Notes: generated from the letters alone by a model not told the origin. DNA of 64,000 nucleotides from Chloroflexota bacterium (GCA_016190665.1 JACPQD010000065.1:19341-83340); one strand, 5' to 3'. Positions 24,264 to 34,030 are shown, counted from the first letter of the stretch. Numbers and translations: made by a program.

Positions 24264-26402
24264 ATGGACCTCGAAGCGAGACAGGCAAATCTAATCTCAA
24301 TAGTCAGAATCGCGAGCCTTTCCCTGGCGACGGGCGTGGTTCTGGCCATGATCCTTGGCTTTCAGATGCTGCCCACCAGGTATCAGTTCACGGAAGGCAG
24401 CGTCTCGCCCCAGACCATTAAGTCCCCCAGCCGGGCCGTTTTCACCAGTGGGGCTTTGACAGCGGCGAAGCGTCAGGATGCGGCTGCTCGCGTAGGCGCT
24501 GTCCTCGTTTATCGTCCTGAGATCGACCGCGAGCAGTTGAGAAAGCTGCGTCAGTCCTTCGCCAAGATCTCACAGGTGCGGGATTCCCCCGAGCTCAGCT
24601 CCGACGAGGAAAGGGCGCGCGCCCTGAAGCAGTTGACGGAGGTCGAGCTCTCGCCGAAGGCCCAGGACCTGGCGCTGACTTTCAACGCAACGGAATGGCG
24701 CCAGGCCGGTGCTGCAGCCGCTCGCCTCTTGACGGATGCTCTGACAGAGAGACCCACCGCCTCTCAGCTCCCAGTCATAAAGTCTCGGCTGCCCGACCTG
24801 ATCGAGGGTTCCCTCTCCAGCGAACAGACCGTGGTATCCATCGAGCTCGCCGCCGCTTTTTTGGCTGCCAATCGGCTGTCGGACCAGGGCGAGACCGAAA
24901 GGGCTCGCAAGACTGCCATGGAGGCCACAGAGCCCGTAGTGGTGACCGTGGAGAGAGGGGAGACCATCCTTCGCGACGGCGAAATTGTCGAAAAAACGCA
25001 TTTGGAGAAGCTGGCGGCCGTGGGGCTGCTCAATCGCGAACTGGAATGGCAAAGCCTTGTCGGCGTAGCTCTGTTAGCAGTTACGTCAAGTGTAATACTG
25101 GGCCTCTACATCTATTTCGTCCAGCCTCGTTCGCTTGCTAACGTGCGGCGACTTATACTTTTCTTCATAATCATCGCCGGAACCGTTCTGGCCGCCAAGC
25201 TTACCGTGCCGGGGCGGCCCCTGTGGGCACACCTTTTCCCCCTCGCCGCTGCCCCCATGTTGATGGCTACTCTCCTGGACGCCCAGATAGCCATAGTGTC
25301 GGCCGCCGTACTGAGCATATTGGTAAGCTACGTAGCCGGCTATTCGCCCGAGCTCATGAGCTTCTCAGCCTTCGGGCCCCTTTCCTCCCTGGAGCCAATA
25401 TCGATGTACTTCCTGAGTGGGGTCGTCGGCTTGCTCTGGATATGGCGCGCCGAGCGGCTGAACCGCTTCTTTATCGCTGGGGCGGGCGTGGCCGCCGCCA
25501 CTTTTGTTGTGACAGTCGCTTTCTGGCTCATGTCTCCGGACCGGGAGATCTCCCAGTTGGGATGGTATGCCGCCGTATCCGTCGGGTCCGGAGTCCTCGC
25601 CTCGTCCTTGACCATCGGTATTTCTTTGCTCTTGAGTCTCATCTTCGGCATAACGACCAATTTTCACCTGCTGGAACTGGCGCAGCCGAACCACCCCCTG
25701 CTGCGCCGTTTGATGATGGAAGCCCCGGGCACCTACCATCATTCGATTATCACCGGCAACCTGGCCGAACGGGGGGCCCAGGCAGTGGGGGCTGACCTGC
25801 TTTTTGTCCGGGTCGGCGCCTACTATCATGATATTGGCAAGGTCCTCCGGCCGTGGGCCTTCTCCGAGAATCAGATGCCTGGCGACAATATCCACGATCG
25901 ACTCGAGCCAACCACCAGCGCCTCCATCGTTACCTCGCATGTCGCCGATGGGTTGAAGCTGGCGGACAAGTACCATCTGCCCAGCAAAGTGAAGGACTTC
26001 ATCGCTGAGCATCATGGCACACGCCTGGCCACCTATTTTTATCGCCGTGCGCGGGAGAGGGGGGCAGAGGTAGAAGAAAGCGCCTATCGCTACGCGGGTC
26101 CTCGCCCCCGTTCCAAGGAGGCGGCCATCGTCATGCTGGCGGACTCCATTGAAGCGACGGCGCGCAGCGCCCAGAACCGCTCCCCCGAGGAACTGGACCA
26201 ACTCGTGGACCGGATCGTGACAGAGCGACTCGAGGAGGGTCAGCTAGCAGAGAGCGACCTGACGCTTCGCGACCTGAACCTGCTCAGGGCTGCCTTCAAG
26301 GTAACCCTTAAGGGCATCTTTCACCCCCGCATCGAATACCCGGAATCTCCCCACGAGCCAAGGGCTGTCATCCAGGCCAAGGAGGGCAAAGCTAAAGTAT
26401 GA
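24264..26402 (+). CDS. 7TM-HD c-di-AMP phosphodiesterase, PgpH-like
   Basis: 712 aa. An N-terminal TM (about 12-35) is followed by a large extracytoplasmic 7TMR-HDED domain (36-265; [19 protein letters not shown]). Seven hydrophobic segments follow (about 270-470), then a cytoplasmic HD domain. The HD ligands appear in [28 protein letters not shown] and IAEHHGT. This is the YqfF/PgpH architecture, which hydrolyses the second messenger c-di-AMP. The stop overlaps the purQ start by 4 nt, so the enzyme is translationally coupled to purine synthesis. Confidence 0.93.
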   Translation: MDLEARQANLISIVRIASLSLATGVVLAMILGFQMLPTRYQFTEGSVSPQTIKSPSRAVFTSGALTAAKRQDAAARVGAVLVYRPEIDREQLRKLRQSFAKISQVRDSPELSSDEERARALKQLTEVELSPKAQDLALTFNATEWRQAGAAAARLLTDALTERPTASQLPVIKSRLPDLIEGSLSSEQTVVSIELAAAFLAANRLSDQGETERARKTAMEATEPVVVTVERGETILRDGEIVEKTHLEKLAAVGLLNRELEWQSLVGVALLAVTSSVILGLYIYFVQPRSLANVRRLILFFIIIAGTVLAAKLTVPGRPLWAHLFPLAAAPMLMATLLDAQIAIVSAAVLSILVSYVAGYSPELMSFSAFGPLSSLEPISMYFLSGVVGLLWIWRAERLNRFFIAGAGVAAATFVVTVAFWLMSPDREISQLGWYAAVSVGSGVLASSLTIGISLLLSLIFGITTNFHLLELAQPNHPLLRRLMMEAPGTYHHSIITGNLAERGAQAVGADLLFVRVGAYYHDIGKVLRPWAFSENQMPGDNIHDRLEPTTSASIVTSHVADGLKLADKYHLPSKVKDFIAEHHGTRLATYFYRRARERGAEVEESAYRYAGPRPRSKEAAIVMLADSIEATARSAQNRSPEELDQLVDRIVTERLEEGQLAESDLTLRDLNLLRAAFKVTLKGIFHPRIEYPESPHEPRAVIQAKEGKAKV

Positions 26403-27103
26403 GATTTGGCGTGATTCAGTTCCCCGGTACCTGGAGCGACTTCGATTGCCACTATGCCCTGGGAAATGTGCTGGGCCAGGATGTCCGCTACATCTGGCAC
26501 AAGGACACTGATCTTTCGGGATTTGACTGCGTCATACTGCCCGGCGGGTTTTCCTACGGAGACTATCTTCGCGCGGGCGCTATCGCCCGTTTCTCGCCGG
26601 TCATGAGCACCGTAGAGCATTTCGCCGCCCATGGGGGGCTGGTATGGGGCATCTGTAACGGGTTCCAGATTCTTTGTGAGGCCGGACTTCTCCCCGGCGC
26701 CCTGATGCAAAACAATCATCTCCAGTTCCGCTGCCAGTGGGTGCACCTGCGAGTGGATAGCGTCTGCACGCCCTTCACCACCTTCTGCGGGGAGAGACAG
26801 GTGCTGCGCATCCCCATCTCCCACGGCGACGGCAACTATTACGCTGACGAGGATACCCTTGACCAGCTCGAGCGGGAGAACCGGATAGTTTTCCGCTACT
26901 GCACCCCTGACGGCGATATTACTGAGGCCGCCAACCCCAACGGCTCACTCCGCAATATCGCGGGCATTATCAACAAGGAAGGAAACGTTCTCGGCATGAT
27001 GCCCCATCCGGAACGCTGCTGCGAAGAGCTCCTCGGGGGGACCGATGGCGCCTTTCTCTTTCAGTCTTTAATCAAGGATTGGGCCTCAAGAGTATGTCAG
27101 TAG
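26399..27103 (+). CDS. purQ: Phosphoribosylformylglycinamidine synthase subunit PurQ
   Basis: 234 aa, a class I glutamine amidotransferase. The nucleophile Cys is in [13 protein letters not shown] and the His-Glu pair in GMMPHPER. It begins [14 protein letters not shown] and contains [15 protein letters not shown]. It delivers ammonia to PurL in step 4 of purine synthesis. It starts inside the PgpH-like gene's stop codon (ATGA). No purS gene is visible next to it, although small-type PurL needs PurS, so purS must lie elsewhere. Confidence 0.97.
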   Translation: MRFGVIQFPGTWSDFDCHYALGNVLGQDVRYIWHKDTDLSGFDCVILPGGFSYGDYLRAGAIARFSPVMSTVEHFAAHGGLVWGICNGFQILCEAGLLPGALMQNNHLQFRCQWVHLRVDSVCTPFTTFCGERQVLRIPISHGDGNYYADEDTLDQLERENRIVFRYCTPDGDITEAANPNGSLRNIAGIINKEGNVLGMMPHPERCCEELLGGTDGAFLFQSLIKDWASRVCQ

Positions 27104-27212
27104 GATAGCTGTCAGCTGTCAGTGGGCCGGGGGTGGCCTGATTGCCAATTTCTGATTTCTGATTGCTGATGGGTCAAGCCTTGAAAAGACCATCTGACTG
27201 GTGAGTTGAAAT

Positions 27213-29411
27213 ATGTCAATAGACAAGTCTCTGCTGGACGAGGTTGCCCTCAGCGAAGAGGAGTACGCCCTGATCGTGGAGCGGCTGGGCCGGGAACCCA
27301 CCCACGTGGAGCTCGGCATGTTCGGCTCCCTCTGGAGCGAGCACTGCGGCTATAAGCACTCGAAACCTTTGCTCGGTCTCCTACCGACTACTGCTCCTCA
27401 TATCCGGGTCAAGGCGGGAGAGGAGAACGCCGGTGTGGTGGACATCGGCGATGGTCTGGCCATAGTGATGAAGATGGAGTCCCATAATCACCCCTCAGCC
27501 ATTGAACCCTTCCAGGGGGCCGCGACCGGCGTCGGCGGCATCGTGCGCGACATCTTCGCCATGGGGGCGCGACCCATCGCCCTGCTCAACTCCCTCCGCT
27601 TCGGACCTCTCACTGAGCCGCACAACCGTTATCTCTTTGGCGGCGTCGTGGGTGGGATCGGCAGCTACGGCAACTGTCTGGGCATCCCTGATGTGGCGGG
27701 GGAGATCTACTTCTCGCCCGCCTACACGCAGAATCCGCTGGTGAACGCCATGTGCGTCGGGATTGTCGAGACGGGCAAGCTTCTCAAGGCGACCGCCTCC
27801 GGGGTGGGCAACCTCCTCATGCTGGTTGGCGCCGACACGGGGCGCGATGGGCTGCACGGCGCCTCGGGCCTCGCCTCACGCACCTTTGGAGACGAAAAGG
27901 AGCTGCGTTCCGCCGTCCAGGTGGGCAATCCCTTCCTGGAGAAGTCTCTCCTGGAGGCTTGCCTGGAGCTGGCCCAGACGGACTACATCGTCGGGCTGCA
28001 AGACCTGGGGGCCGCCGGGCTCACCAGCGCGGCCGTCGAGTGCGCCGGCAAGGCAGGGACGGGGATCGAGATAGACGTGCTCAGGGTGCCCCGCCGCGAG
28101 ACGGGGATGACGCCTTACGAAGTAATGCTTTCTGAGTCTCAGGAGAGGATGCTGGTCATCGTGAAGAAAGGCTATGAGGACAAGGTCCGGGCGCTCTTCG
28201 GCAGATGGGACCTCCATTCAGACATCATCGGGATCGTGACCGATGACGGCCTGGCGCGCATCAAAGAGGGGGACAAGGCCGTGGCTGAGGCGCCCGTCGC
28301 GCTGCTTACCAGGCCCCCCATGTACCGGCTGCCGGGCGTGAGGCCGGCGTGGCTGGACGCCGAGTTCGATCTCGCTTCACTGCCTGATATTGCCCCCGAA
28401 TCGGCCGCTGACGTTTTGGTCAGGCTTTTGGCCTCCCCCACCATCGCTTCCAAGGAATGGGTCTATCGCCAGTACGATCATATGGTATGGACGAACACCG
28501 TCATCCCGCCGGGGGGGGACGGAGCGCTGCTCCGTGTGAGGGGCTCCAAGAAAGGCATTGCGCTGGCCTCGGACGGCAATGGGCGCTATTGCTATCTGGA
28601 CCCCTACGAAGGAGGTGCCATCGCCGTGGCCGAGGCAGCGCGCAACGTCGTTTGCACCGGCGCCACGCCACTGGCCATCACCGACTGCCTGAACTATGGC
28701 AACCCCGAGAAGCCGGAAGTCTACTACCAGCTCGAAGAGGGCATCAGGGGCATGGCCGAGGCCTGCCGCATCCTGGGGACGCCGGTCATCAGCGGCAACG
28801 TGAGCCTCTACAACGAGACCGCCGGAGAGCCCATCTATCCGACGCCTGTGGTGGGCATGTTGGGCCTGATGGACGATGTGGACCGGCGTTGCACCATGGG
28901 CTTCAAGAAAGAGGGCGATCTGGCGCTTCTGCTGGGCAACCTGAGTAACCACGTCTCTTCGCTGAGCGGCAGCGAGTACCTGGAGATGGTCCACAACAAG
29001 GTGGCCGGAAGGCCGCAAATCGACCTGGACCTGGAGCAAGGACTGCAGCGCTGCTGCCTGGCGGCGATCCGACAGGGACTGCTGAGCTCAGCCCACGACT
29101 GTTCCGACGGAGGGCTTGCCGTGGCCCTGGCGGAGTGCTGCATCGCCGGAAACATTGGAGTTAAGGTGGACAGCCGGCCGGGAAGCAGGCTCGATGCCTT
29201 CCTCTTCGGCGAGGCCCAGTCCAGGATTATCGTTTCTGTGACTCCACAGAATCGGAAGAAGCTGGAGGCGCTGGCGTCAGAACATGGGGTCACCATGAAG
29301 ATGCTGGGGTCCGTGGGCGGCGACAGCCTCGCTCTCGGGCGGGAATTCAGTGTGCCTGTGAGTCGAGTAGCCCAGGCGTGGAAAGGCGGCTTAGCTGCGG
29401 CTTTGAGGTAG
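27213..29411 (+). CDS. purL: Phosphoribosylformylglycinamidine synthase subunit PurL
   Basis: 732 aa, the small-type PurL length. SLWSEHCGYKHSKPLL (with the catalytic His), KMESHNHPSAIEPFQGAATGVGGIVRDIFAMGARPIAL, GLQDLGAAGLTSAAVECA and LSSAHDCSDGGLAVALAE are the standard blocks of two PurM-like halves. With PurQ and PurS it converts FGAR to FGAM using ATP and glutamine. It is 109 bp downstream of purQ, across a stretch of repeat-like sequence. Confidence 0.98.
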   Translation: MSIDKSLLDEVALSEEEYALIVERLGREPTHVELGMFGSLWSEHCGYKHSKPLLGLLPTTAPHIRVKAGEENAGVVDIGDGLAIVMKMESHNHPSAIEPFQGAATGVGGIVRDIFAMGARPIALLNSLRFGPLTEPHNRYLFGGVVGGIGSYGNCLGIPDVAGEIYFSPAYTQNPLVNAMCVGIVETGKLLKATASGVGNLLMLVGADTGRDGLHGASGLASRTFGDEKELRSAVQVGNPFLEKSLLEACLELAQTDYIVGLQDLGAAGLTSAAVECAGKAGTGIEIDVLRVPRRETGMTPYEVMLSESQERMLVIVKKGYEDKVRALFGRWDLHSDIIGIVTDDGLARIKEGDKAVAEAPVALLTRPPMYRLPGVRPAWLDAEFDLASLPDIAPESAADVLVRLLASPTIASKEWVYRQYDHMVWTNTVIPPGGDGALLRVRGSKKGIALASDGNGRYCYLDPYEGGAIAVAEAARNVVCTGATPLAITDCLNYGNPEKPEVYYQLEEGIRGMAEACRILGTPVISGNVSLYNETAGEPIYPTPVVGMLGLMDDVDRRCTMGFKKEGDLALLLGNLSNHVSSLSGSEYLEMVHNKVAGRPQIDLDLEQGLQRCCLAAIRQGLLSSAHDCSDGGLAVALAECCIAGNIGVKVDSRPGSRLDAFLFGEAQSRIIVSVTPQNRKKLEALASEHGVTMKMLGSVGGDSLALGREFSVPVSRVAQAWKGGLAAALR

Positions 29412-29573
29412 TCCACCTAGGCCTGGACTTCTGCTATCACGGCCAGTTCCCCTTGGCGCCTTAAGACCCGAAGCGCCCCCGGCAACAAGGGGTGTCAGCT
29501 CGCTCCGCCTCGTCGTCGTCGCCTCCCCTGGGCACGACGATGCCGCTCCTGGCTAATATTGAATCTCGGCTCC

Positions 29574-29602
29574 TTGACGCACGGGTGGGCGTATAATATA
29601 AT
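29574..29602 (+). promoter_or_regulatory. Strong sigma70-like promoter of the Rrf2-cysK unit
   Basis: TTGACG (29574-29579), 17-bp spacer, TATAAT (29597-29602), 42 bp before the Rrf2 start codon. It is one of the best housekeeping-type promoters in the window. Confidence 0.8.
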
Positions 29603-29624
29603 GTTGTTCGGAAAAGTTAACAAC
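29603..29624. promoter_or_regulatory. Probable Rrf2 autoregulatory operator
   Basis: GTTGTT (29603-29608) and AACAAC (29619-29624) form an inverted repeat around a 10-bp centre, immediately after the -10 box. This is where a repressor such as the adjacent Rrf2 protein would block transcription. Confidence 0.55.
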
Positions 29625-29643
29625 CGGATACCAAGGGCAGCCT

Positions 29644-30084
29644 ATGAAAGTGTCGATGCGCGCAGATTACGGGTTACGAGCCCTGGTAGACCTGGCTATG
29701 CACTATGGGCAGCACCCTGTTCAGACCAGTGAGATTGCCTCTCGTCAAGCTATCCCCGAACCGTACCTCGACCAGCTTCTAACCGCGCTCCGCAAAGCCG
29801 GGCTCATCCAGAGCCGCCGTGGGCCTCACGGAGGCCACAGTCTGGTCCGAGAACCTGACCGGATCCTCCTGGGTGAGGTCGTTACTGCACTGGAAGGGCC
29901 GTGTTCTCCCCTCGACTGTCTCGACAAACCCGATGCCTGCTTGCGGTCAGGCGTGTGCGCCCAGCGCGAGGTATGGGAGTTGGTGAGAAGAGCCACCCAG
30001 AACGTGCTGGATTCGGTGAGTATTGGAGAGCTGGCGCTTCGGCAGTCGCGATTGGAGAGCCAAGCCGTCTATTATAGTATTTAG
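29644..30084 (+). CDS. Rrf2-family transcriptional regulator (IscR/CymR-like)
   Basis: 146 aa. The winged helix (1-75: MRADYGLRALVDLAMHYG, IASRQAIPEPYLDQLLTALRKAGLIQSRRGPHGG) is classic Rrf2. C87, C92, C99 and C105 could bind an Fe-S cluster as in IscR. CymR-type members lack these and sense cysteine synthase instead. It lies directly before cysK, so sulfur-responsive control of cysteine synthesis is the best guess. A palindrome overlaps its promoter. Confidence 0.93.
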   Translation: MKVSMRADYGLRALVDLAMHYGQHPVQTSEIASRQAIPEPYLDQLLTALRKAGLIQSRRGPHGGHSLVREPDRILLGEVVTALEGPCSPLDCLDKPDACLRSGVCAQREVWELVRRATQNVLDSVSIGELALRQSRLESQAVYYSI

Positions 30085-30120
30085 CGTTTTGGCTGGGGTT
30101 TTGTAGTATGAGGCTTGGAC

Positions 30121-31041
30121 ATGAGCGAAGTTGTGGGCAGCGTCCTGGAACTGGTCGGCAACACACCTTTGGTGAGGCTAAATCGGCTGCCTAAGGACGG
30201 TTCAGCCACCGTACTGGCCAAGATGGAGTCTCTCAACCCTGCCGGAAGCGTTAAGGACCGTATAGCCCTCTCAATGGTCCGCGCGGCGGAGGCCGAGGGA
30301 CGCCTCAAACCGGGCGATACAATAGTGGAACCAACGAGCGGGAATACTGGCATCGCCCTGGCCATGGTGGCTGCCGTTAAAGGCTATCGGCTAATTTTGA
30401 CCATGCCGGAAGGCATGAGCCTGGAGCGGTCTCGCTTGCTGGGGCGCTATGGCGTCGAAGTAGTCCTGACGCCGGCTAATGAGGGCATGCCGGGCGCAGT
30501 GCGCGCCGCTGAGGAGTTGGTCAAGGGAAACTCGAGGTATTTCATGCCGCACCAGTTCGAGAACCTGGCCAATCCCGAGGCGCATCGCGATACCACCGCC
30601 CGCGAAATCGTCGATGCCACTGGCGGGAACGTCAGCGCCTTCGTCGCCGGTGTAGGTACAGGCGGCACGCTTACTGGAGTAGGCGAGGTGCTCAAGAATG
30701 AGGTTCCAGGCGTGAAGGTGTATGCCGTGGAACCCGCTCGGTCTCCAGTCCTCAGCGGCGGGAAGCCGGGCGTCCATGGCGTTCAAGGTATCGGGCCCGG
30801 GTTCGTCCCGGCAGTTCTCAGAATGGATATTGTTGACTCCGTGGTCACCGTTTCCGACGAGGATGCCTACCATATCTCATTGAGACTTGCTCGGGAGGAG
30901 GGCATTCTCGCGGGCATCGCATCTGGGGCCAACGTTTATGGCGCCCTGATGGTGGCGGAGGGCCTTGGAACCGGCAAGGTTGTCGTGACTCTGATCACAG
31001 ACACAGGGGAGAGGTATCTCTCCGTGCCTTTCTGTCATTAG
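30121..31041 (+). CDS. cysK: Cysteine synthase (O-acetylserine sulfhydrylase)
   Basis: 306 aa from ATG 30121. GAGG 7 bp upstream makes this better than TTG 30115. The PLP lysine is in LNPAGSVKDRIALSM, the substrate loop is EPTSGNTGIALAM, the phosphate cradle is GVGTGGTLTGVG, and the C-terminal GIASGAN is present. It condenses O-acetylserine with sulfide to give cysteine. It follows the Rrf2 regulator by 36 bp, and selD follows 72 bp later, grouping sulfur and selenium metabolism. Confidence 0.95.
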   Translation: MSEVVGSVLELVGNTPLVRLNRLPKDGSATVLAKMESLNPAGSVKDRIALSMVRAAEAEGRLKPGDTIVEPTSGNTGIALAMVAAVKGYRLILTMPEGMSLERSRLLGRYGVEVVLTPANEGMPGAVRAAEELVKGNSRYFMPHQFENLANPEAHRDTTAREIVDATGGNVSAFVAGVGTGGTLTGVGEVLKNEVPGVKVYAVEPARSPVLSGGKPGVHGVQGIGPGFVPAVLRMDIVDSVVTVSDEDAYHISLRLAREEGILAGIASGANVYGALMVAEGLGTGKVVVTLITDTGERYLSVPFCH

Positions 31042-31113
31042 GCGGGACCAAGCGGCCTGAACCTCAAACTCCTCGGGTCAACCAGCAGGTATCCTCACTC
31101 AAAAGGAATGGCA

Positions 31114-32172
31114 ATGACATCCAGAGAAGAGATTCGCCTGACCTCGATGGTCAGCGCCGCGGGGTGAGCTGCTAAGCTCGGTCCGGAGGACCTGGCGCAG
31201 GTTCTGCGTCAATTGCCCGAGATACATGATCCCAATTTGCTGGTCGGGCTGAACACAGGGGACGATGCCGCTGTTTATCGGCTGAACGATGAGCTGTCGC
31301 TGGTGGAAACGGTCGATTTCTTCCCTCCTATGGTGGACGACCCTTACACCTTCGGCGCTATCGCTGCCGCTAACGCCGTCAGCGACATCTACGCCATGGG
31401 AGCTTGTCCTCTCATCGCTCTCAGCCTGGTCTGCTTCCCCCGCGAGTCGCCTGATCTACCCCTCAGCGCCCTGGTGGAAATACTCAAGGGCAGCGCCGAC
31501 AAAGCGGCGGAGGCTGGGTTTCCTATCGTGGGTGGACACACTGTGGCGGATAAGGAGCCGAAATACGGGCTTGCCGTCACCGGGCTGGTGCGCACCGGCA
31601 AACACCTCACTAACGCTACCGCCCGTCCCGGCGACCAGCTCATCTTGACCAAGCCCCTTGGCACGGGTATCATTGCGACGGCCCTCAAGTCGGGCCTTGC
31701 CCGCCCGGAAACGATCTCGAAGGTGACCTCCATTATGACTACGCTGAACAAGGCGGCGTCAGAAGTCATGGTGGCCATCGGGGTGAACGCCTGCACGGAT
31801 GTAACCGGCTTCGGCCTGCTGGGACACCTGACAGAAGTGACTCAGGCCAGCAGGGTTTCGGCTGAAATAAGACTCGCGCAGGTACCTGTGCTCGAAGAGG
31901 TATGGGGATTCATCGCCGACGGGATAGTTCCCGGCGGCAACTACCGGAACCTGAAGTACGTCGCCAATTGCGTCGTGTGGGATGAGGGGGTATCCGAGGA
32001 CGCCAAACTGGCCCTTTGCGACCCGCAGACCTCAGGCGGGCTGCTCATATCTGTATCGGCGGACAAAGCGGCAGCTCTGAAGGAGGCGCTGAAGGCGGCG
32101 GGAGTGGAGACCGCAGCCGACGTGGGAAGGATATTGGCCGGTCCAGCGGGCAGGATTAGCGTGGTACCCTAG
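31114..32172 (+). CDS. selD: Selenide, water dikinase SelD, itself a selenoprotein
   Basis: 352 aa including selenocysteine. The homologous frame runs upstream through TGA 31165-31167 (codon 18): REEIRLTSMVSAAG-U-AAKLGPEDLAQVL. This places Sec exactly at the catalytic Cys/Sec position of SelD, followed by the ATP-binding Lys (usual pattern G-C/U-xx-K). ATG 31114 has AAAAGGA 7 nt upstream. NTGDDAAVYRL, GGHTVADKEPKYG and DPQTSGGLL are further SelD blocks. The enzyme makes selenophosphate from selenide and ATP for Sec-tRNA synthesis. A start placed after the UGA would lose the active site. Confidence 0.95.
31165..31192 (+). promoter_or_regulatory. Selenocysteine UGA and candidate bSECIS hairpin of selD
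   Basis: TGA (31165-31167), then 17 nt, then loop GGA (31185-31187) closed by a 5-bp GGTCC/GGACC stem (31180-31184 with 31188-31192). The UGA-to-loop distance and the GG at the loop start are the same as in the UGSC gene. Confidence 0.7.
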
Positions 32173-32173
32173 C

Positions 32174-32213
32174 GGTCCGGCATGTCGGACCGGTCTGACA
32201 CGTCGGACTGCTG
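32174..32213. repeat. Tandem GTCGGAC/GTCTGAC short repeats
   Basis: CGGTCCGGCATGTCGGACCG followed by GTCTGACACGTCGGAC between selD and the JAMM gene. A related GTCAGAC series lies at 50968-51005. The units are partly palindromic and could form small hairpins. Confidence 0.5.
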
Positions 32214-32232
32214 ATCATGGACTGGGGAAGAG

Positions 32233-32652
32233 ATGGCGGAAGACACGATCAACCTCGAGGAGCGCTATGCCCGGGAGATGATTGCTCATGCCCGGGAGGA
32301 GGCGCCTAACGAATGCTGTGGCATACTCGCCGGCTCCGATTCCCAGATAACGGAACTCTTCCGCGCGGAGAACTCCGAGGCTAGCCCGACCCGCTACAGC
32401 ATCGCTCCAAAGGACCTCCTCCGGATCTACCGGGTAATTGAATACAGCGGCTGGGAGTTCCTTGGCATCTACCACTCTCACGTCGCAAGCGAGGCATATC
32501 CCTCCCCCACGGATGTCAAATTAGCTTTCTGGCCAGACTCCCTCTATTTCATTATCTCGCTGCTCGCCTCTCAGCCGAGCATTCGAGCGTTCAGAATCGT
32601 CGATGGTGAGATTACCGAAGTGAAGGTGGCTCAGGTTGTCGGGCAGACGTAA
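32233..32652 (+). CDS. JAMM/MPN+ metallopeptidase (M67 family)
   Basis: 139 aa. Catalytic E27 is in PNECCG, and the zinc motif is H81-S-H83-(x)10-D94 (YHSHVASEAYPSPTD), so the active site is complete. Bacterial stand-alone JAMM proteins of this size trim the C-terminus of ThiS/MoaD-like sulfur carriers (CysO-type pathway). Its place after cysK and selD suits a role in sulfur-carrier activation, but no ThiS-like gene is next to it. The gene following overlaps its end by 17 nt. Confidence 0.9.
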   Translation: MAEDTINLEERYAREMIAHAREEAPNECCGILAGSDSQITELFRAENSEASPTRYSIAPKDLLRIYRVIEYSGWEFLGIYHSHVASEAYPSPTDVKLAFWPDSLYFIISLLASQPSIRAFRIVDGEITEVKVAQVVGQT

Positions 32653-33826
32653 CAGAAGGCTCAACCCCGTTGGTTGCTTCTTTGTCTTGATCGTGCTGGC
32701 AGCCATCTTCGGCGGTGCCTACTACCTCGTCAGCTTACCTATCAGCCTTCGAGAGAAGAGTCTCTCCGAACTCACCAGCGCTTTGGGCCAGCCCCCCATA
32801 CTGGGGCAGCCCCAGCCCCCCACGCCTGTTCCCACGCCCACGATCGATATCGGAGCGCGCCTTTCTCAGGCTGATGACCTGTTTCAGCAAGGGCAGTTCA
32901 GGATGGCGGCGAAGGAGTACGAATCCGTCGCACAGTTGGACCCCCAGAACTCCACCGCTCTTGTCAGGCTGACCAAGGCCCTGGTGCTTTCGAATCGGCC
33001 TGCTGATGCGGTTAAGGTCGGGAAGCAGGCAGTGGCCCTGGCCCCAAGGAGCGCGGAGGCTTATGCGAACCTCGCTATGGCCTACGATTGGAATGACGAA
33101 TATGACACGTCCATCACTACGGCGCTGAGGGCAATAGAGCTGGACCCCTCCTATGCGCCGGCTTATGCCTTCCTCGCTGTTGCCTACGCCGACAAGACGC
33201 GCTGGGAGAAGGCCCTCGAGTCGGCCCAGAAGGCGGTGCAGATCGACGAACAGAATGTCGACGCCCATCGTAGCCTGGGCTACGTGCTGGAGAGGCAGGC
33301 GAAACACGTGGCAGCTATAGAAGAATACAAGAAGGCGGTGGAGTTTAGGGAGACCTTTGCCTACATCCACCGGGACTTGGGGAGAATGTATCGCGACTAT
33401 CCTCCCGTGCGAGATGCCGAGCAGGCTATAGCCTCCTTCCGCAACGCCATTCAACTCGACCCCGAGGACCCCAGGGGTTATTGGGGTCTGGGAGTGGTGT
33501 ACTACAATCGAGGCGATTACGAGGAAGCCGTTTTCCAGTTCAAGAAGGCGGCGACGGCGGATCAAGACTACACCCCTGCCTTCGCCTCTATGGGGTGGGC
33601 CTATTACCGATCGAGAGACTATCTGGAAGCGGCAAAAAACTTCGAGACCACACTCCGGCTGAAGCCGGACGACGCGGAAGTCATCTCTGGTCTGGGCTGG
33701 ACGTACCTCTTGCTGGAGCGCTACGCGGAGGCCAAAGACCAGTTTGAAAAGGCGCTGAAGTTGAACCCCAACGCTGAGCTTGCCAAACAGGGCCTGGCCA
33801 GCCTTAGAGCCAAAGGATACTTCTAA
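32636..33826 (+). CDS. Membrane-anchored TPR-repeat protein
   Basis: 396 aa from a TTG start (SGRRNRRLNPVG) inside the end of the JAMM gene. One TM at about 12-33, a Pro-rich linker (QPPILGQPQPPTPVPTPT), then about nine tetratricopeptide repeats from residue 75 to the end, with typical W/LG-Y-A-F-A-P spacing. This is a scaffold for protein assembly facing outside if the TM is a signal anchor. The TTG start is tentative but the TM segment requires a start close to here. Confidence 0.85.
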   Translation: MSGRRNRRLNPVGCFFVLIVLAAIFGGAYYLVSLPISLREKSLSELTSALGQPPILGQPQPPTPVPTPTIDIGARLSQADDLFQQGQFRMAAKEYESVAQLDPQNSTALVRLTKALVLSNRPADAVKVGKQAVALAPRSAEAYANLAMAYDWNDEYDTSITTALRAIELDPSYAPAYAFLAVAYADKTRWEKALESAQKAVQIDEQNVDAHRSLGYVLERQAKHVAAIEEYKKAVEFRETFAYIHRDLGRMYRDYPPVRDAEQAIASFRNAIQLDPEDPRGYWGLGVVYYNRGDYEEAVFQFKKAATADQDYTPAFASMGWAYYRSRDYLEAAKNFETTLRLKPDDAEVISGLGWTYLLLERYAEAKDQFEKALKLNPNAELAKQGLASLRAKGYF

Positions 33827-33831
33827 GCATA

Positions 33832-33954
33832 CTAGTACAACGTAACATCGATTTATGCGTACGGTGGGTGGAGCCAAGCGTGACCCATCGGAAAGAACGC
33901 GGCACGTGATAGCGGGTTGTCCCGCGATTTCGTCAGGGCTCCACCCACCGTACG
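33832..33954. repeat. Palindromic MITE-like element, copy 1
   Basis: Starts CTAGTACAACGTAACA. An inner 18-bp perfect inverted repeat (33858-33875 with 33937-33954, beginning CGTACGGTGGGTGG) encloses about 61 bp. A diverged copy of the CTAGTAC...GTAACA end, inverted, occurs again near 33983-33999, so the whole element may reach 34000 with terminal inverted repeats. It is about 85% identical by eye to 36505-36628 in opposite orientation. No ORF is seen in it. Confidence 0.8.
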
Positions 33955-34030
33955 GCTGAAATACCCTTGTCCGAGCTTATTAGTGTTACACGGTACTAGC
34001 CCCTAACCACATTCGCGGCATGACCAATTT

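Noticed and set aside
31213..32172. SelD beginning at 31213 as a truncated protein
   Set aside because: The upstream frame is homologous through TGA 31165-31167 and contains the catalytic position, so the gene is complete with selenocysteine.
32735..33877. 380-codon minus-strand ORF opposite the TPR gene
   Set aside because: Antisense shadow of a repeat protein; no family features.
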